Assembly: GCA_021773815.1 (NCBI GenBank)
Contig: JAJFJS010000035.1
Coordinates: forward strand, 62,001-126,000
DNA length: 64,000 nt
Source: Gammaproteobacteria bacterium
GTDB taxonomy: Bacteria; Pseudomonadota; Gammaproteobacteria; Steroidobacterales; GCA-2729495
Reading direction: 5' to 3'
Under the pieces are notes generated by a model. That model was not told the origin of the DNA and ran no database searches. It saw only the letters and a program-made list of their open reading frames with translations. Position numbers and translations under genes: made by a program. Positions 25,480-34,662 of this stretch are shown here, one piece after another; positions within the stretch are counted from its first letter, which is position 1, and every line of letters begins with the position of its first letter.

Positions 25480-26397
25480 TCACATGTATTGTTTGCGGTA
25501 CCAGTCATTGACGTCGTCGCCCGTCGTGAGCCAGACGTCGTCATGCTTGGCGATGTACTCGAAGGCACGCTTGAGGTGCTTGAACTTGTTCGGCTGGCCG
25601 ACATGGAAGGTATGCAGGCATATGGGCATGCAGCGCGCGTTGGTCGCCCCCTCTTCGTATAGCACGTCGAACTGGTCGATGATCATATCGCCGAATGCCT
25701 CCGACGACACGCCCAGATTCAAAAATGCCGGGATATCGTTGATCTCGACCGTGTACGGCACCGAGATCAGGTTGTTCTGCGGCGTATTGAAGCGGAACGG
25801 ATGATCGTCGGCCGTATAATCGCACAGGTACTCGACACCGTATTCCTCCAGCAGGCGCGGCGTGTTATCGGTGTGCGTCAGAAACGGGCTCAGCCAGCCC
25901 TTGGTCTTGCGGCCCAGGGCTTCCTGCATCGGAATCAGCGTCGCCTGCAGGATCTCGCGTTCGCGCGCCTCATCGAGCGCATGGACGATGTCGCCGTTGG
26001 CATCCGTGACGTTGCCGATGAAATTCGCCGGGGCATTGTTGACGCCGTGACCGATCCAAGCCCAGTTGCGCTTCTCACCCTCTTCGATGATCCGCGGATA
26101 CTCGCGAATGATCTCGGCATTCAGGCACACGGTGCCGCGCATGCCGCAGGCGTCCATCAGATCCATCATGCGCCACAGGCCAACACGGTTGCCGTAGTCG
26201 CGCCAGCCGTAATTCAGCGGATCCGGGCTGAATACGGTCGTGCCCGGGATCAGCGCCGTGCCCTTGATGGCCGCCGGAAAGTGCTCGATATTGATATACG
26301 GCATCACGGCAACGCGCGCGCCGTCCGGTAGCTTGAACGGTTCACGATCAATGATCGGCACATAGTCGTAATGCCGGCTTTGCGTAAGTTCAGACAT
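25480..26397 (-). CDS. Polysaccharide deacetylase-fold hydrolase (PuuE allantoinase-like)
   Basis: A 305-residue protein of the NodB/CE4 fold. PYINIEHF, MDACGMRGTVCLNAEII, WIGHGVNNA, GWLSPFLTHTDNTPRLLEE and the late LHTFHVGQP fit the cofactor-poor allantoinase/PuuE and related C-N hydrolase group better than true sugar deacetylases. A cytoplasmic ring-opening or amide-hydrolysing step is likely. It lies 56 bases downstream of the isochorismatase-like amidase gene and 21 bases upstream of the small protein gene. The exact substrate is unknown. Confidence 0.82.
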   Translation of the reverse strand: MSELTQSRHYDYVPIIDREPFKLPDGARVAVMPYINIEHFPAAIKGTALIPGTTVFSPDPLNYGWRDYGNRVGLWRMMDLMDACGMRGTVCLNAEIIREYPRIIEEGEKRNWAWIGHGVNNAPANFIGNVTDANGDIVHALDEAREREILQATLIPMQEALGRKTKGWLSPFLTHTDNTPRLLEEYGVEYLCDYTADDHPFRFNTPQNNLISVPYTVEINDIPAFLNLGVSSEAFGDMIIDQFDVLYEEGATNARCMPICLHTFHVGQPNKFKHLKRAFEYIAKHDDVWLTTGDDVNDWYRKQYM

Positions 26398-26453
26398 CGA
26401 TAACCCCTTCTGAATATGTTAATGAGTCACGACCAACGGGTCGCTAACAAAAA

Positions 26454-27083
26454 TCAAAGACCATTCAGGTACTCAAGCGTTTCCTGCTTGCTGATGACGT
26501 CGCCGTATTTCGCGTTGATGTCGAACAGGTTGGCCTCGTGCGGTCCGTCGTGACGGTCGCCGATGCACTCACGGACACAGATCGGCCGGAAACCGTGCTG
26601 AACCGCATCGACGGCCGTCGCGCGAATACACCCTGATGTCGTGCAGCCGGTAATGATCAGCGTATCAACGTCCAGGCCGTTCAGAGTTGCCACCAGCGAC
26701 GTGCCGAAAAACGCGCTCGCATATTGCTTGACGATCACCGGTTCGCCGGCCTTCGGCACGACATCGTCACAGAACTCCGCATACGGATTGCCCGCCACGA
26801 GATCCCGGAGCACCGGCGCTTTCTTGATCCAGACGCCGCCGTCCTCGTAGTTCGGCGCCGTGTACAGCACCCGGGTATGGATGATCGGCACGCCCTTCTC
26901 GCGCGCCAGGTCCAGCAGTTCCGGCATCTCCTTGACGCAGGCAACGACGCCGGGTGCGTACAACGGCGACCCTTCGGTTGTGTAGCCCTGCAACAGGTCG
27001 ATGACGATAATCGCCGATTTCTTGCCGAAGCCGAGCCGGTTGTCCCATACACCCTGATAATTCTGGTTAGCGGAATCCGCCAT
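26454..27083 (-). CDS. Isochorismatase-fold amidohydrolase (N-carbamoylsarcosine amidase-like)
   Basis: A 209-residue cysteine hydrolase. The triad is visible: Asp in IIVIDLLQGY, Lys in VIVKQYASAFFGT, and Cys in GCTTSGCIRATA (near 151). The GCTTSGC form and the RATAVDA context match N-carbamoylsarcosine amidohydrolase and related ureido hydrolases more than isochorismatase itself. The ATG at 27083 follows AGGGGG. It is the first gene of a four-gene minus-strand operon running to the terminator at 23971. Together with the PuuE-like hydrolase it points to breakdown of an N-containing ring or ureide. Confidence 0.85.
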   Translation of the reverse strand: MADSANQNYQGVWDNRLGFGKKSAIIVIDLLQGYTTEGSPLYAPGVVACVKEMPELLDLAREKGVPIIHTRVLYTAPNYEDGGVWIKKAPVLRDLVAGNPYAEFCDDVVPKAGEPVIVKQYASAFFGTSLVATLNGLDVDTLIITGCTTSGCIRATAVDAVQHGFRPICVRECIGDRHDGPHEANLFDINAKYGDVISKQETLEYLNGL

Positions 27084-27482
27084 GTGTGCCCCCTCGGCTG
27101 CGATCTGGTAATCGAATGACGCGAGCACCGCCCCGGCGAGCGATTCAGCTCCAGAAAGACATCGGTTCAATGGAGGGGACCCGCACCCCGGCGACTGAAG
27201 CGTGTTCTTCTTTTTTGCGTCTGACGGCCAATGGTGTCACCGAAAACGCGCATCTGCAACCGGCCCGCAACCCGGGTGGCAACGGACGTTCGCTGCGCGC
27301 ACGGGGCGGAAAAGCGACACCGTCGATGGTTCGCTGCACATCCCCGGCGAACGGCCGACCTGCGGTTGTTGCAGTGCGGTCAAGCGGTCAACCTTGCCGT
27401 CGACTCCGGGAATGATCTATATATCATTACAGCAGCCGGTATACGGACCGGCTGATTCAAGACTTTGAGAGAGGACAAGACC
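27084..27482. other. Divergent intergenic region of the amidase operon
   Basis: About 400 bases between divergent genes without a convincing ORF. Near the plus-strand gene it holds the AT-rich dyad at 27411-27428 and a hairpin CAGCCGGT/ACCGGCTG (27433-27440 with 27447-27454). A GAGAGGAC ribosome site follows. Confidence 0.6.
27411..27428. promoter_or_regulatory. Operator-like dyad AATGATctatatATCATT
   Basis: Perfect 6-bp arms around CTATAT in otherwise GC-rich sequence, 55-72 bases before the ATG of the 197-residue gene. The CTATATAT core recurs at 22405-22420. Confidence 0.45.
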
Positions 27483-28076
27483 ATGGCAGAACCGGCAGTT
27501 GCGGAAGTTCCGCCGCACATGAAGAAAAAGACCAACGTCGTCGACAGCTACAAGACCAACAGCGGTTTCGAAGGCTATGAGACCGAGCTCGGCCGCTCGA
27601 TCAACGTGGTGCTGAAAATGCTCAGCAACCATGCCGGCTATGCGCACGAGCTGAACGACCCACTCGTCAAGGCGCACCTGCTGGCCATCCAGTTCGCCAA
27701 GAACAACGGCATGCTGGCCGAATATATCCAGCACGACATCGACACGATGGCGCCGATCAATGAGCGAATGCGGCGCATCATCGAGAAAACCGGCGAGAAA
27801 GAAATCGCGCTCGTCGGCCTGTTCGACCGCACGGCCTGCCATTATGCGCTGGCGCTCGACAGCGAAGGCTCGGGCAACTCCCGCTCCTGGTCAGAACCGT
27901 TCAATCACGTGTTGACGGCGGCGAAGAAGATCGGCCAGTTCGACCTGACGGCCGAAGAGATCCACGAGACCTGGACCAAACCGCGGCTGCACGGCTACGC
28001 ACAGGCCATGGGTGTGGCGATCCGGGTTTCGGATCTCGGCGCGGATCGCCGGATCACGGTCGAACTGGCGGACTGA
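27483..28076 (+). CDS. Hypothetical protein (197 aa) divergent from the amidase operon
   Basis: A soluble, mostly helical 197-residue protein; no signal peptide or membrane segment. Segments such as ELGRSINVVLKMLSNHAGYAHELND and EKTGEKEIALVGLFDRTACHYALALD do not match a family I know. The ATG at 27483 is used because GAGAGGAC precedes it. It faces the amidase/PuuE/cupin operon across a region with an operator-like dyad, so a role in the same pathway or its control is reasonable. That is inference from position alone. Confidence 0.75.
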   Translation: MAEPAVAEVPPHMKKKTNVVDSYKTNSGFEGYETELGRSINVVLKMLSNHAGYAHELNDPLVKAHLLAIQFAKNNGMLAEYIQHDIDTMAPINERMRRIIEKTGEKEIALVGLFDRTACHYALALDSEGSGNSRSWSEPFNHVLTAAKKIGQFDLTAEEIHETWTKPRLHGYAQAMGVAIRVSDLGADRRITVELAD

Positions 28077-28258
28077 CGCTCAGCGCCTGATCACGAAACG
28101 CCAGGCGCTGGCCGGGCGAACCGTCTGGACCGCTTAATCTTCAGATCGATAGCTGCTAGGATCCTGACGCGCACGGAACTATTCGAACTTAGTAATGGCC
28201 GCGGGATTTGGCCGCACGCAACCGCGACAGTGAAACCGTATCTGGAGAGTTACACGAT

Positions 28259-30472
28259 ATGAAGACAAGTAGTCTCATTGCGTTATCGATCGGCTTTGCG
28301 ACGATCTGCACAGAACCTGCATTGGCCCGCGATGAAATGGTGATCGAGGCCTCGCGCCGAGCCGCATCGGTACAGGACACGGCTATCGCCGTCACGGCCA
28401 TCAGCAGCGACTCGATCGAGAAACTGCAGATCGTCGAGGTCAGCGATATCGGCGCGATGGTGCCGAACCTGCAGACCTACGAGGTCACGGCCAACGGCGC
28501 GGCGATGCAGGTCCATGCGCGCGGCGCGAGCGTGCAAAATCCCGGCTTCATCACCTCAGAATCCCCCGTAGGACTGTACGTTGACGACGTGTACAACGGC
28601 CGCCTCGCCACCGCCAACCTCGACCTGCTCGACGTCGAGCGGATCGAGGTCCTGCGCGGGCCGCAGGGCACGCTGTACGGACGCAACACCTCGGCCGGCG
28701 CGATCAAGATCATCACGCGCACGCCCGGCGACGAGTTCTATCTGCACGGTCAGGCCGGCTATGGCAACTACCAGACATCGAAGCTCGGCATCGCGGTCGG
28801 CGGCCCGCTGGTGCCGGAGAATCTCGCCGGATCCTTTGCGGGCAGTTACCAGCAACGCAACGAGGGTTACATCAAGAACCCGCTCGAAGGGATTGACCTC
28901 GGCGAATACGAGAACACGGTTCTGCGCGGCAAGCTGCACTGGTACTCGCTCGACAACTTCAAGGCAACGCTGACCGGCTGGCTGGTCGACGCAGAGAATG
29001 ACGGGTACAACGGCGTCCCGTACATACCGTTCGACGTCGCCTCGGCCGCCCCCGGCGATGCGCCGAGCCCGGGCCGGCCAATCGGCGGTTTCTATGACAA
29101 CTACTCGCCCGCATCCGCAACGCCGAACGGCCGCGCGAATTACGGGCAGACCGACCAGTCGGGCGTCAGCCTGGACTGGACCTGGTCGGTGGCCGGCATC
29201 GACATCCGCTCGATAACCGCCTACAGCGACGCCGATGACGAATTCGGCTTCGACCTGGCCGGCGGCGGTTTCGCCGGATTTGCCGGTGTCCCGGGACAGC
29301 TGATCACATCGACGTCAAATATGAAGCAGCTGAGCCAGGAACTGCACGCGTTCGGCACGGCATTCGACGATCGACTCGACTGGATCGCCGGCGTCTTCTA
29401 TATGAACGAGGACGGCGATCAGGCCTATAGCGGCTTCGTGCCGCAGTTCCCGCCGTGCCCGGCCAACTGCCTCGATTACACCGAGAGCAGCAATACCGAT
29501 ACGAAGAGCTACGCGTTATTCGCCGAGGCGACGTGGCAGCTCACCGAACGCTGGTCCCTGGTCGCCGGCGCGCGCTATACCGATGAAGAAAAGGAATTCG
29601 ACCTGAACTGCGCGGGCCTGACGCCAAGCAGCGGTACCGGGACCTGCGTATCCGGTTCGATCGGTAACTTCAGCACCCGGCAGGAAATCGATTTCGATCA
29701 ATTCGATCCAAAGATCGGCATCAATTTCGATCTCGACGAGAACCAGATGCTCTACGGCATCGTCGCGAGCGGTTTCAAGGCCGGCGGTTTCCAGACGTTA
29801 TGCTTCGGCGACCTGCTGTGCCAGGAACAGACGTATCAGCCCGAGGAAGTGCTGTCCTACGAAATCGGCTACAAGGCCACGATCGGCACGGTGCAGGTGA
29901 ATGCGGCGGCATTCTTTGCACAGTATGAAGATCTCCAGCAGTCGGTCATCACGTTTCTGCCCGGCCCGCGACTGCTGATCAGAACCGACAACGTCGGCGA
30001 CGCCGATGTCTGGGGTATCGAGCTGGATTCCAGCTGGGCAGTCACGCAGGGCCTGGACGTGTTCCTGAATGCCGGCTACATGAAAGACAGCCTCGACCTC
30101 GACGCCTCGTCCAGCGCCGCCTCCTCGGGCGCGCGTGATCTGCCGTCCCGCCCGGACCTGTCGGCCCGGATCGGCTTCGATTACGCAGTTCAGGTGGCGG
30201 CGGGTCTGGATGTCTTCTTCGGCTCGGATATCCAGTACGTCGACAATTATTTTTCGGAAGCGACAAACGCACTGGAGATCGACAGCTACACGCGCCTGAA
30301 TGGATTCATCGGCCTCCGGCATCCGGACGGTCTGTGGCAGGTCACGCTCGACGGCAAGAATCTGATCGACGACGATGACAATGTGTCCGGCATCTATGCG
30401 GACGGCTTCGCCAACATCCGTACCGTACTGCCGCCACGCGAAATCATGCTAAACGTGCGCGTCCGACTGTAA
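28259..30472 (+). CDS. TonB-dependent outer-membrane receptor
   Basis: A 737-residue TonB receptor. The signal peptide (MKTSSLIALSIGFATICTEPALA) is followed by a TonB-box-like MVIEASRR and a plug domain (PVGLYVDDVYNGR, VERIEVLRGPQGTLYGRNTSAGAI near 125-148). A beta-barrel then ends in EIMLNVRVRL, with a hydrophobic last residue as required for barrel assembly. It belongs to the broad substrate class used for siderophores, vitamins and oligomers; no substrate is readable. It lies downstream of the catabolic cluster and could import its substrate. A terminator follows. Confidence 0.93.
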   Translation: MKTSSLIALSIGFATICTEPALARDEMVIEASRRAASVQDTAIAVTAISSDSIEKLQIVEVSDIGAMVPNLQTYEVTANGAAMQVHARGASVQNPGFITSESPVGLYVDDVYNGRLATANLDLLDVERIEVLRGPQGTLYGRNTSAGAIKIITRTPGDEFYLHGQAGYGNYQTSKLGIAVGGPLVPENLAGSFAGSYQQRNEGYIKNPLEGIDLGEYENTVLRGKLHWYSLDNFKATLTGWLVDAENDGYNGVPYIPFDVASAAPGDAPSPGRPIGGFYDNYSPASATPNGRANYGQTDQSGVSLDWTWSVAGIDIRSITAYSDADDEFGFDLAGGGFAGFAGVPGQLITSTSNMKQLSQELHAFGTAFDDRLDWIAGVFYMNEDGDQAYSGFVPQFPPCPANCLDYTESSNTDTKSYALFAEATWQLTERWSLVAGARYTDEEKEFDLNCAGLTPSSGTGTCVSGSIGNFSTRQEIDFDQFDPKIGINFDLDENQMLYGIVASGFKAGGFQTLCFGDLLCQEQTYQPEEVLSYEIGYKATIGTVQVNAAAFFAQYEDLQQSVITFLPGPRLLIRTDNVGDADVWGIELDSSWAVTQGLDVFLNAGYMKDSLDLDASSSAASSGARDLPSRPDLSARIGFDYAVQVAAGLDVFFGSDIQYVDNYFSEATNALEIDSYTRLNGFIGLRHPDGLWQVTLDGKNLIDDDDNVSGIYADGFANIRTVLPPREIMLNVRVRL

Positions 30473-30494
30473 GGTTCCAAATCTGATTTTTTCG

Positions 30495-30522
30495 AAGGGG
30501 CACACGTGCCCCTTTTTTTTTT
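30495..30522 (+). terminator. Intrinsic terminator after the TonB receptor
   Basis: An 8-bp stem AAGGGGCA/TGCCCCTT with loop CACG, followed by a run of T residues, 22 bases after the TonB receptor stop. Confidence 0.92.
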
Positions 30523-30573
30523 CGCGCCACCCCGCGATACTGACAGACTGACGCGACTGGAGACTAAGACTCG

Positions 30574-31770
30574 ATGCGCAGGTTCCGACTCACCATTTTG
30601 CTGCTGATCGCCATCGCGGTCGCATTCAGCATCCTGTACTTCGAGGATCCGTGGCTCTGGCGGCGCTTCGCCACCACCATCATTCCGCTCGGGAACGAGC
30701 AGCCGCAAATACTCAAGCCGAATGAACCGATTACCGGCGGCGGCTCGTTCGCGCTGCCGCGGGCGACGACCGAGGAACGCACGATCGATCCGCTGGCGAT
30801 CAAGGCCGTCGAAGACTATGCGGCCAGATTCGATTCACACGCGTTAATCGTCGTGCACAAGGGCAAGATACAGACGGAGTGGTACGCACAGGGACTTGAT
30901 CGCAACAGCCTGACCCAGTCCCAGTCGATGCACAAATCGCTGCTCGCACTGCTGATTGGCGTCGCGATCGAGGCAGGGATCATCGACTCAATCGATGACC
31001 CGGTCGGCAAGTACATTCCGGAGTGGCTGGACCGTCCGCGCGGCGACATCACGCTGCGTGAATTAATGATGATGTCATCGGGTCTCGCGCAATACGACTT
31101 CACGCTCAACCCGTTCAGCGACGATTTTCGCTGGCTGTATTCAGGCGCGAGCCAGACCTATGTTCTGAAGACGCCGATGGCCGACTGGAACCCGGGCACG
31201 CGCTTCGACTACAACAACATCAATGCCGAACTGCTCGGCACGGTACTGGAAGCGGCTACCGGCCGGCGCTATGCCGAATACCTGGAAGCCAGGCTCTGGA
31301 AGCCGATGGGCGGCCAGGACGCCCTCGTGTGGCTCGACAGCGAGTTCGGCGATGCGTTCACGTCCTGCTGTCTGATGGCAACGGCGATGGACTGGGCGCG
31401 CATCGGCCAGTTGATGCTGAACCGCGGCCGGATCAACGGCAACCGGATCGTGTCGGGGGTATGGATCGACGAGATGACGCGGCGTTCGCCGGTATCCAAA
31501 TGGTACGGACTGCAGACCTGGCTCGCCTACGAAGAAGCGGTGAATCCGCGCAGCCAGATACCATCAGCGATGGGCGCCTATGATCGCCGGGAGCCGTTCC
31601 TCGCGCGCGACGTCTATTATTTCTCGGGGCGCGGCGCGCAGCGAGTCTACATTGTGCCGTCCCGCGAACTGGTCATCGTGCGTCTCGGCCCGGCCCTCGG
31701 CCGCGCGCCGTTGAAACCCGGCTGGGATAATGCGTTCCTGGTCAACAGCGTGATCAGCGGCATGCAATGA
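30574..31770 (+). CDS. Serine hydrolase, class C beta-lactamase family, membrane-anchored
   Basis: A 398-residue protein with an N-terminal hydrophobic segment (LTILLLIAIAVAFSILYF) that exports or anchors it to the periplasmic face. Active-site motifs: SMHKSL (SxxK, near 118-121), DYNNIN (YxN, near 211) and a late FSGRGAQRVYIVPS in place of KTG/HTG. The family includes esterases, D-aminopeptidases, 6-aminohexanoate-dimer hydrolase and AmpC; the tryptophan-rich middle favours an esterase/amidase rather than a true beta-lactamase. Its stop overlaps the next ATG (ATGA), so it is coupled to the flavocytochrome gene. Confidence 0.87.
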   Translation: MRRFRLTILLLIAIAVAFSILYFEDPWLWRRFATTIIPLGNEQPQILKPNEPITGGGSFALPRATTEERTIDPLAIKAVEDYAARFDSHALIVVHKGKIQTEWYAQGLDRNSLTQSQSMHKSLLALLIGVAIEAGIIDSIDDPVGKYIPEWLDRPRGDITLRELMMMSSGLAQYDFTLNPFSDDFRWLYSGASQTYVLKTPMADWNPGTRFDYNNINAELLGTVLEAATGRRYAEYLEARLWKPMGGQDALVWLDSEFGDAFTSCCLMATAMDWARIGQLMLNRGRINGNRIVSGVWIDEMTRRSPVSKWYGLQTWLAYEEAVNPRSQIPSAMGAYDRREPFLARDVYYFSGRGAQRVYIVPSRELVIVRLGPALGRAPLKPGWDNAFLVNSVISGMQ

Positions 31771-33485
31771 ACCATCGGCGACGCCGCGGCTGCAGCCGGG
31801 TACTGGCTAGCGCCCTCGCCTTTTGCCTCGGCGCACACGCCGACAACCCACCGCAGGCCGATGCCGATGTCATCGTCATCGGCGGCGGTATCGCCGGCCT
31901 GTCCGCGGCGCTCGAAGCCAGCGCGCTCGGCGCACGCGTACTGGTCATCGAGGCATCATCGGTAGCCGGCGGCCACGCCGTAAAAGCCGGCGGGTTTGCG
32001 CTCGTCGGCACGCCGTTGCAGATTCGCAAGGGGTTCGTCGACACGCCGGATACGGCATTCAGCGACCTGATGGCCTGGGGAGAAGATGCGGATCCTGCGT
32101 GGGTGCGTATCTTCGTCGATCACTCACGCACCGACATTCATGACTGGCTCACCGGGTTCGGCGTCCGGTTCACGATCCTGCTCGACACGCCCGAGGACTC
32201 GGTACCGCGTTTTCATTTCGCCGGCGGCACGGCCGTCAACGTCGTCGTGCCGATGACGCGTGCCGCCGTCGCTCGCGCGAACCTGCGGATTCTTTACCAC
32301 ACCGAAGCCGTCGGTCTTGCCGCCGACGCGACCGGCGGTTTCACCGTGACCGTCCGCAACCTGCGTGACGGCCGGCAACATGCCGTCAACGCCGCTGCCG
32401 TCATCATCGCGACCGGCGGCTTCCAGAGCAATCTCGACCTTGTCCGCACGCATTTTCGGGCCGGCGACGTCGCCGCACCGGCGCATTTACTGATCGGCTC
32501 GGGCCGACGCGCCACCGGGGACGGTCTGCGTCTCGGCGCCGCCGTCGGCGCCCGGCTCACCCGGCTGGACCGCCAGGTCATCTTCGTCGACGGCCTGGCC
32601 GACCCGCGCGAACCGCAACGCGGGCTCAAGGTCGATAACCCGGCGGCGATCCGCGTCGATTCACAGGGCCGGCGCTTCGTCGACGAAACGGCGCCGTCAC
32701 GCAACATCGAAGCCGCGGTGCTGGCCCTTCCCGAACCCCGGCACTGGCTCGTCTACGATGCCCGCGGCAAGAAGCAGCTGCGCATCCGCGGCGCCGTCTG
32801 GCTGGACCGCAACACGATGACGACCGAGATTCTCGATGAGCCGACCGTCGTGCCGCGCGGCGATTCAATCCGCGCACTGGCGGCAGCCGCCGGACTGCCG
32901 GCCGACGCGCTGCAGGCCACCGTCGACCGCCACAACGCGCAGGCGACGGGCGAAACCCACCCGGCCGCGCTAACCGAGGCGCCGTTTTATGCGATGCCGT
33001 TGTGGCCAATGACCCGCAAGAGTATGGGCGGGCTGCAGATCGACACGGACGCACAGGTGATCGGGCCCGACGCGGCGCCGATCGAGGGACTGTTCGCCGC
33101 CGGCGAAGCCACCGGGGTCGCGGGCATCAACGGCCGACATGGCGGGTCCGGCACCTTTCTCGCACCGGCGGTGCTGACCGGCCGCGTCGCGGGCCGGAGT
33201 GCGGCCGCGCATGCCCAGTCGGCGTCCGCCATGGCTGCCGAACCAGAACCCGAGTCAAAACCGGCAGCGACCGCCGGCGGACCGATCGCAACACACGCCG
33301 ATGAACTGCGTCGCCAACTTGCCATCGAGCGTCCCGGTTACTGGCACTGGCAACGTTCGCACGCGATCGTGCTCGAACGCGCACTGGCCTGTACCGATTG
33401 CCACTCGACCACGTGGCCGACGACACCGGCCACGACGCGCGCGCAGGAATTGCTCCGGCTCGCGACCTGTTCACGCTGCCACTGA
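31767..33485 (+). CDS. FAD-dependent reductase/dehydrogenase with C-terminal diheme motifs (flavocytochrome c-like)
   Basis: A 572-residue exported flavoprotein. A signal segment (VLASALAFCLGAHAD) precedes the FAD dinucleotide motif VIVIGGGIAGLSAALEA (near 36-52). The fumarate reductase/3-ketosteroid dehydrogenase-like fold continues to the C-terminal FAD motif GINGRHGGSGTF (near 452). After an Ala/Pro/Glu-rich linker come two haem-c sites, CTDCH (near 541) and CSRCH; the second forms the very last residues. Shewanella-type flavocytochromes carry their haem domain at the N-terminus, so this order is unusual. It is coupled to the serine hydrolase. Substrate unknown; periplasmic electron transfer is implied. 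Confidence 0.85.
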   Translation: MNHRRRRGCSRVLASALAFCLGAHADNPPQADADVIVIGGGIAGLSAALEASALGARVLVIEASSVAGGHAVKAGGFALVGTPLQIRKGFVDTPDTAFSDLMAWGEDADPAWVRIFVDHSRTDIHDWLTGFGVRFTILLDTPEDSVPRFHFAGGTAVNVVVPMTRAAVARANLRILYHTEAVGLAADATGGFTVTVRNLRDGRQHAVNAAAVIIATGGFQSNLDLVRTHFRAGDVAAPAHLLIGSGRRATGDGLRLGAAVGARLTRLDRQVIFVDGLADPREPQRGLKVDNPAAIRVDSQGRRFVDETAPSRNIEAAVLALPEPRHWLVYDARGKKQLRIRGAVWLDRNTMTTEILDEPTVVPRGDSIRALAAAAGLPADALQATVDRHNAQATGETHPAALTEAPFYAMPLWPMTRKSMGGLQIDTDAQVIGPDAAPIEGLFAAGEATGVAGINGRHGGSGTFLAPAVLTGRVAGRSAAAHAQSASAMAAEPEPESKPAATAGGPIATHADELRRQLAIERPGYWHWQRSHAIVLERALACTDCHSTTWPTTPATTRAQELLRLATCSRCH

Positions 33486-33514
33486 AGCGGGCAGATCATC
33501 GCGGATCGGGACGT

Positions 33515-34588
33515 TCAGGTGCCCGGAAACGCGGCGCGCACGATGGCATCGAGCGCATCGCGCTGCTGCGCCAGCGACTCGGCCACGTGTAACTGGCTGG
33601 CCGCACGCGCCTGATTGTGTTCGCTGCGGGTCGCAAACCGGTCAGGATTCCAGCCGAAATAACATTCATTCAACGCATCGGCACAAAACCGGGCAGCCAG
33701 TTCGACGAGGATCCGCTCGGTCGCCGCGACCAGCGACGATGCCTCATCGTCCGTCATCCAGCCGCGCGCGCCCTCGGCATAGCCGCGCACTGAATCGGCA
33801 AACAACGCTGCCGAAAACTCACTGATACGATCATCTTCGCCGGCCGGATTACACCACGAACGAAAGGCATCGCCGAGTTCGAGCGGCAGCGGCATCCAGG
33901 CCAGCGTATCGAGGTCGACGAGGCTGAAGGCACGATCGGTAGCATGCGAAAACATCAGGTTATTGATCTTCGGATCGCCATGGACGATACGGTCCGGCGT
34001 CTGCGGATAGGCGGGCAGCGCCTCGGCCGCGGCGAGAATCCGCCGGCCGAGGCGCGCAATATCGGCATGCTGGGGATGGTCGGCCTTCTCCCGCAGCGTG
34101 TCGCGCAGGAACGCCAGGTGGCGCACCGTATCGTGAATACCCAGGCGCGGATTCGTGAACGTGTGCTCGAGGCCGTCCATGGCCCGGTGAAAACGCACCA
34201 GCAGGGCGCCGGCCGACTCGGCCTGGTGCGGAGAAGACAGGCGGTCATGACTCACGCCGTCGACGAACGTCAGCAGGCGCCAGGCCCGACCGCCAGATTC
34301 GGTCCATAGCCGGCCGGCCGCATTCGGTATGAGCCGGCAGGTATCGAAACCGTGCGCGGCCAAATGCCGCGTGACAACATCGATGTCGATATTGACCTCG
34401 GCCGGGAATATCGGGTTCAGGCATTGCAGCACCCGGCGGGTCGCACCGCTCTGCGCCAGCCAGGTGCCGTTGATCAGGCCCTTGCCGAGCGGTGTTAGCT
34501 GCGCTGCAGTCAAGCCGTACTCGGCCCGCACGGCGTCGGGTATGGTCGTATTACGTATCATCGGTTGGCATTTCATCGGCTGGCCCAC
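33515..34588 (-). CDS. Aminoglycoside phosphotransferase-fold small-molecule kinase
   Basis: A 357-residue kinase-like protein (APH/choline kinase fold). The Brenner-type catalytic motif RIVHGDPKINNLMF near 215 and the metal site SLVDLDTLAW near 235 are intact. The style is close to NahK/N-acetylhexosamine kinase and homoserine-kinase-like APH proteins that phosphorylate sugars or amino alcohols. The start is uncertain: GTG at 34588, ATG at 34576 and ATG at 34561 are in frame and none has a good ribosome site. It is divergent from erpA. Confidence 0.8.
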   Translation of the reverse strand: MGQPMKCQPMIRNTTIPDAVRAEYGLTAAQLTPLGKGLINGTWLAQSGATRRVLQCLNPIFPAEVNIDIDVVTRHLAAHGFDTCRLIPNAAGRLWTESGGRAWRLLTFVDGVSHDRLSSPHQAESAGALLVRFHRAMDGLEHTFTNPRLGIHDTVRHLAFLRDTLREKADHPQHADIARLGRRILAAAEALPAYPQTPDRIVHGDPKINNLMFSHATDRAFSLVDLDTLAWMPLPLELGDAFRSWCNPAGEDDRISEFSAALFADSVRGYAEGARGWMTDDEASSLVAATERILVELAARFCADALNECYFGWNPDRFATRSEHNQARAASQLHVAESLAQQRDALDAIVRAAFPGT

Positions 34589-34635
34589 GCGCCGTCAACG
34601 CGCGGCGGGCATATTCGCGAACTGGGTCACCCATT

Positions 34636-34662
34636 TAGTAGCGATACCGAACTATATTGACA
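34636..34662 (+). promoter_or_regulatory. Shared regulatory motif upstream of erpA
   Basis: TAGTAGCGA, then a variable stretch, then AACTATATTGACA. The same 27-base block recurs at 52381-52407, before the Grx-rhodanese fusion, with 23 of 27 identical. TATATT (34653-34658) may be the -10 box. A partial dyad TTGAC...GTCAA spans 34657-34674. It lies 30 bases before the erpA ATG, which has no evident Shine-Dalgarno. Confidence 0.6.

Noticed and set aside
30574-31770. Serine hydrolase as a beta-lactamase resistance gene
   Set aside because: The third active-site motif is GRG rather than KTG and the gene is coupled to a flavocytochrome; an esterase or amidase is more likely.
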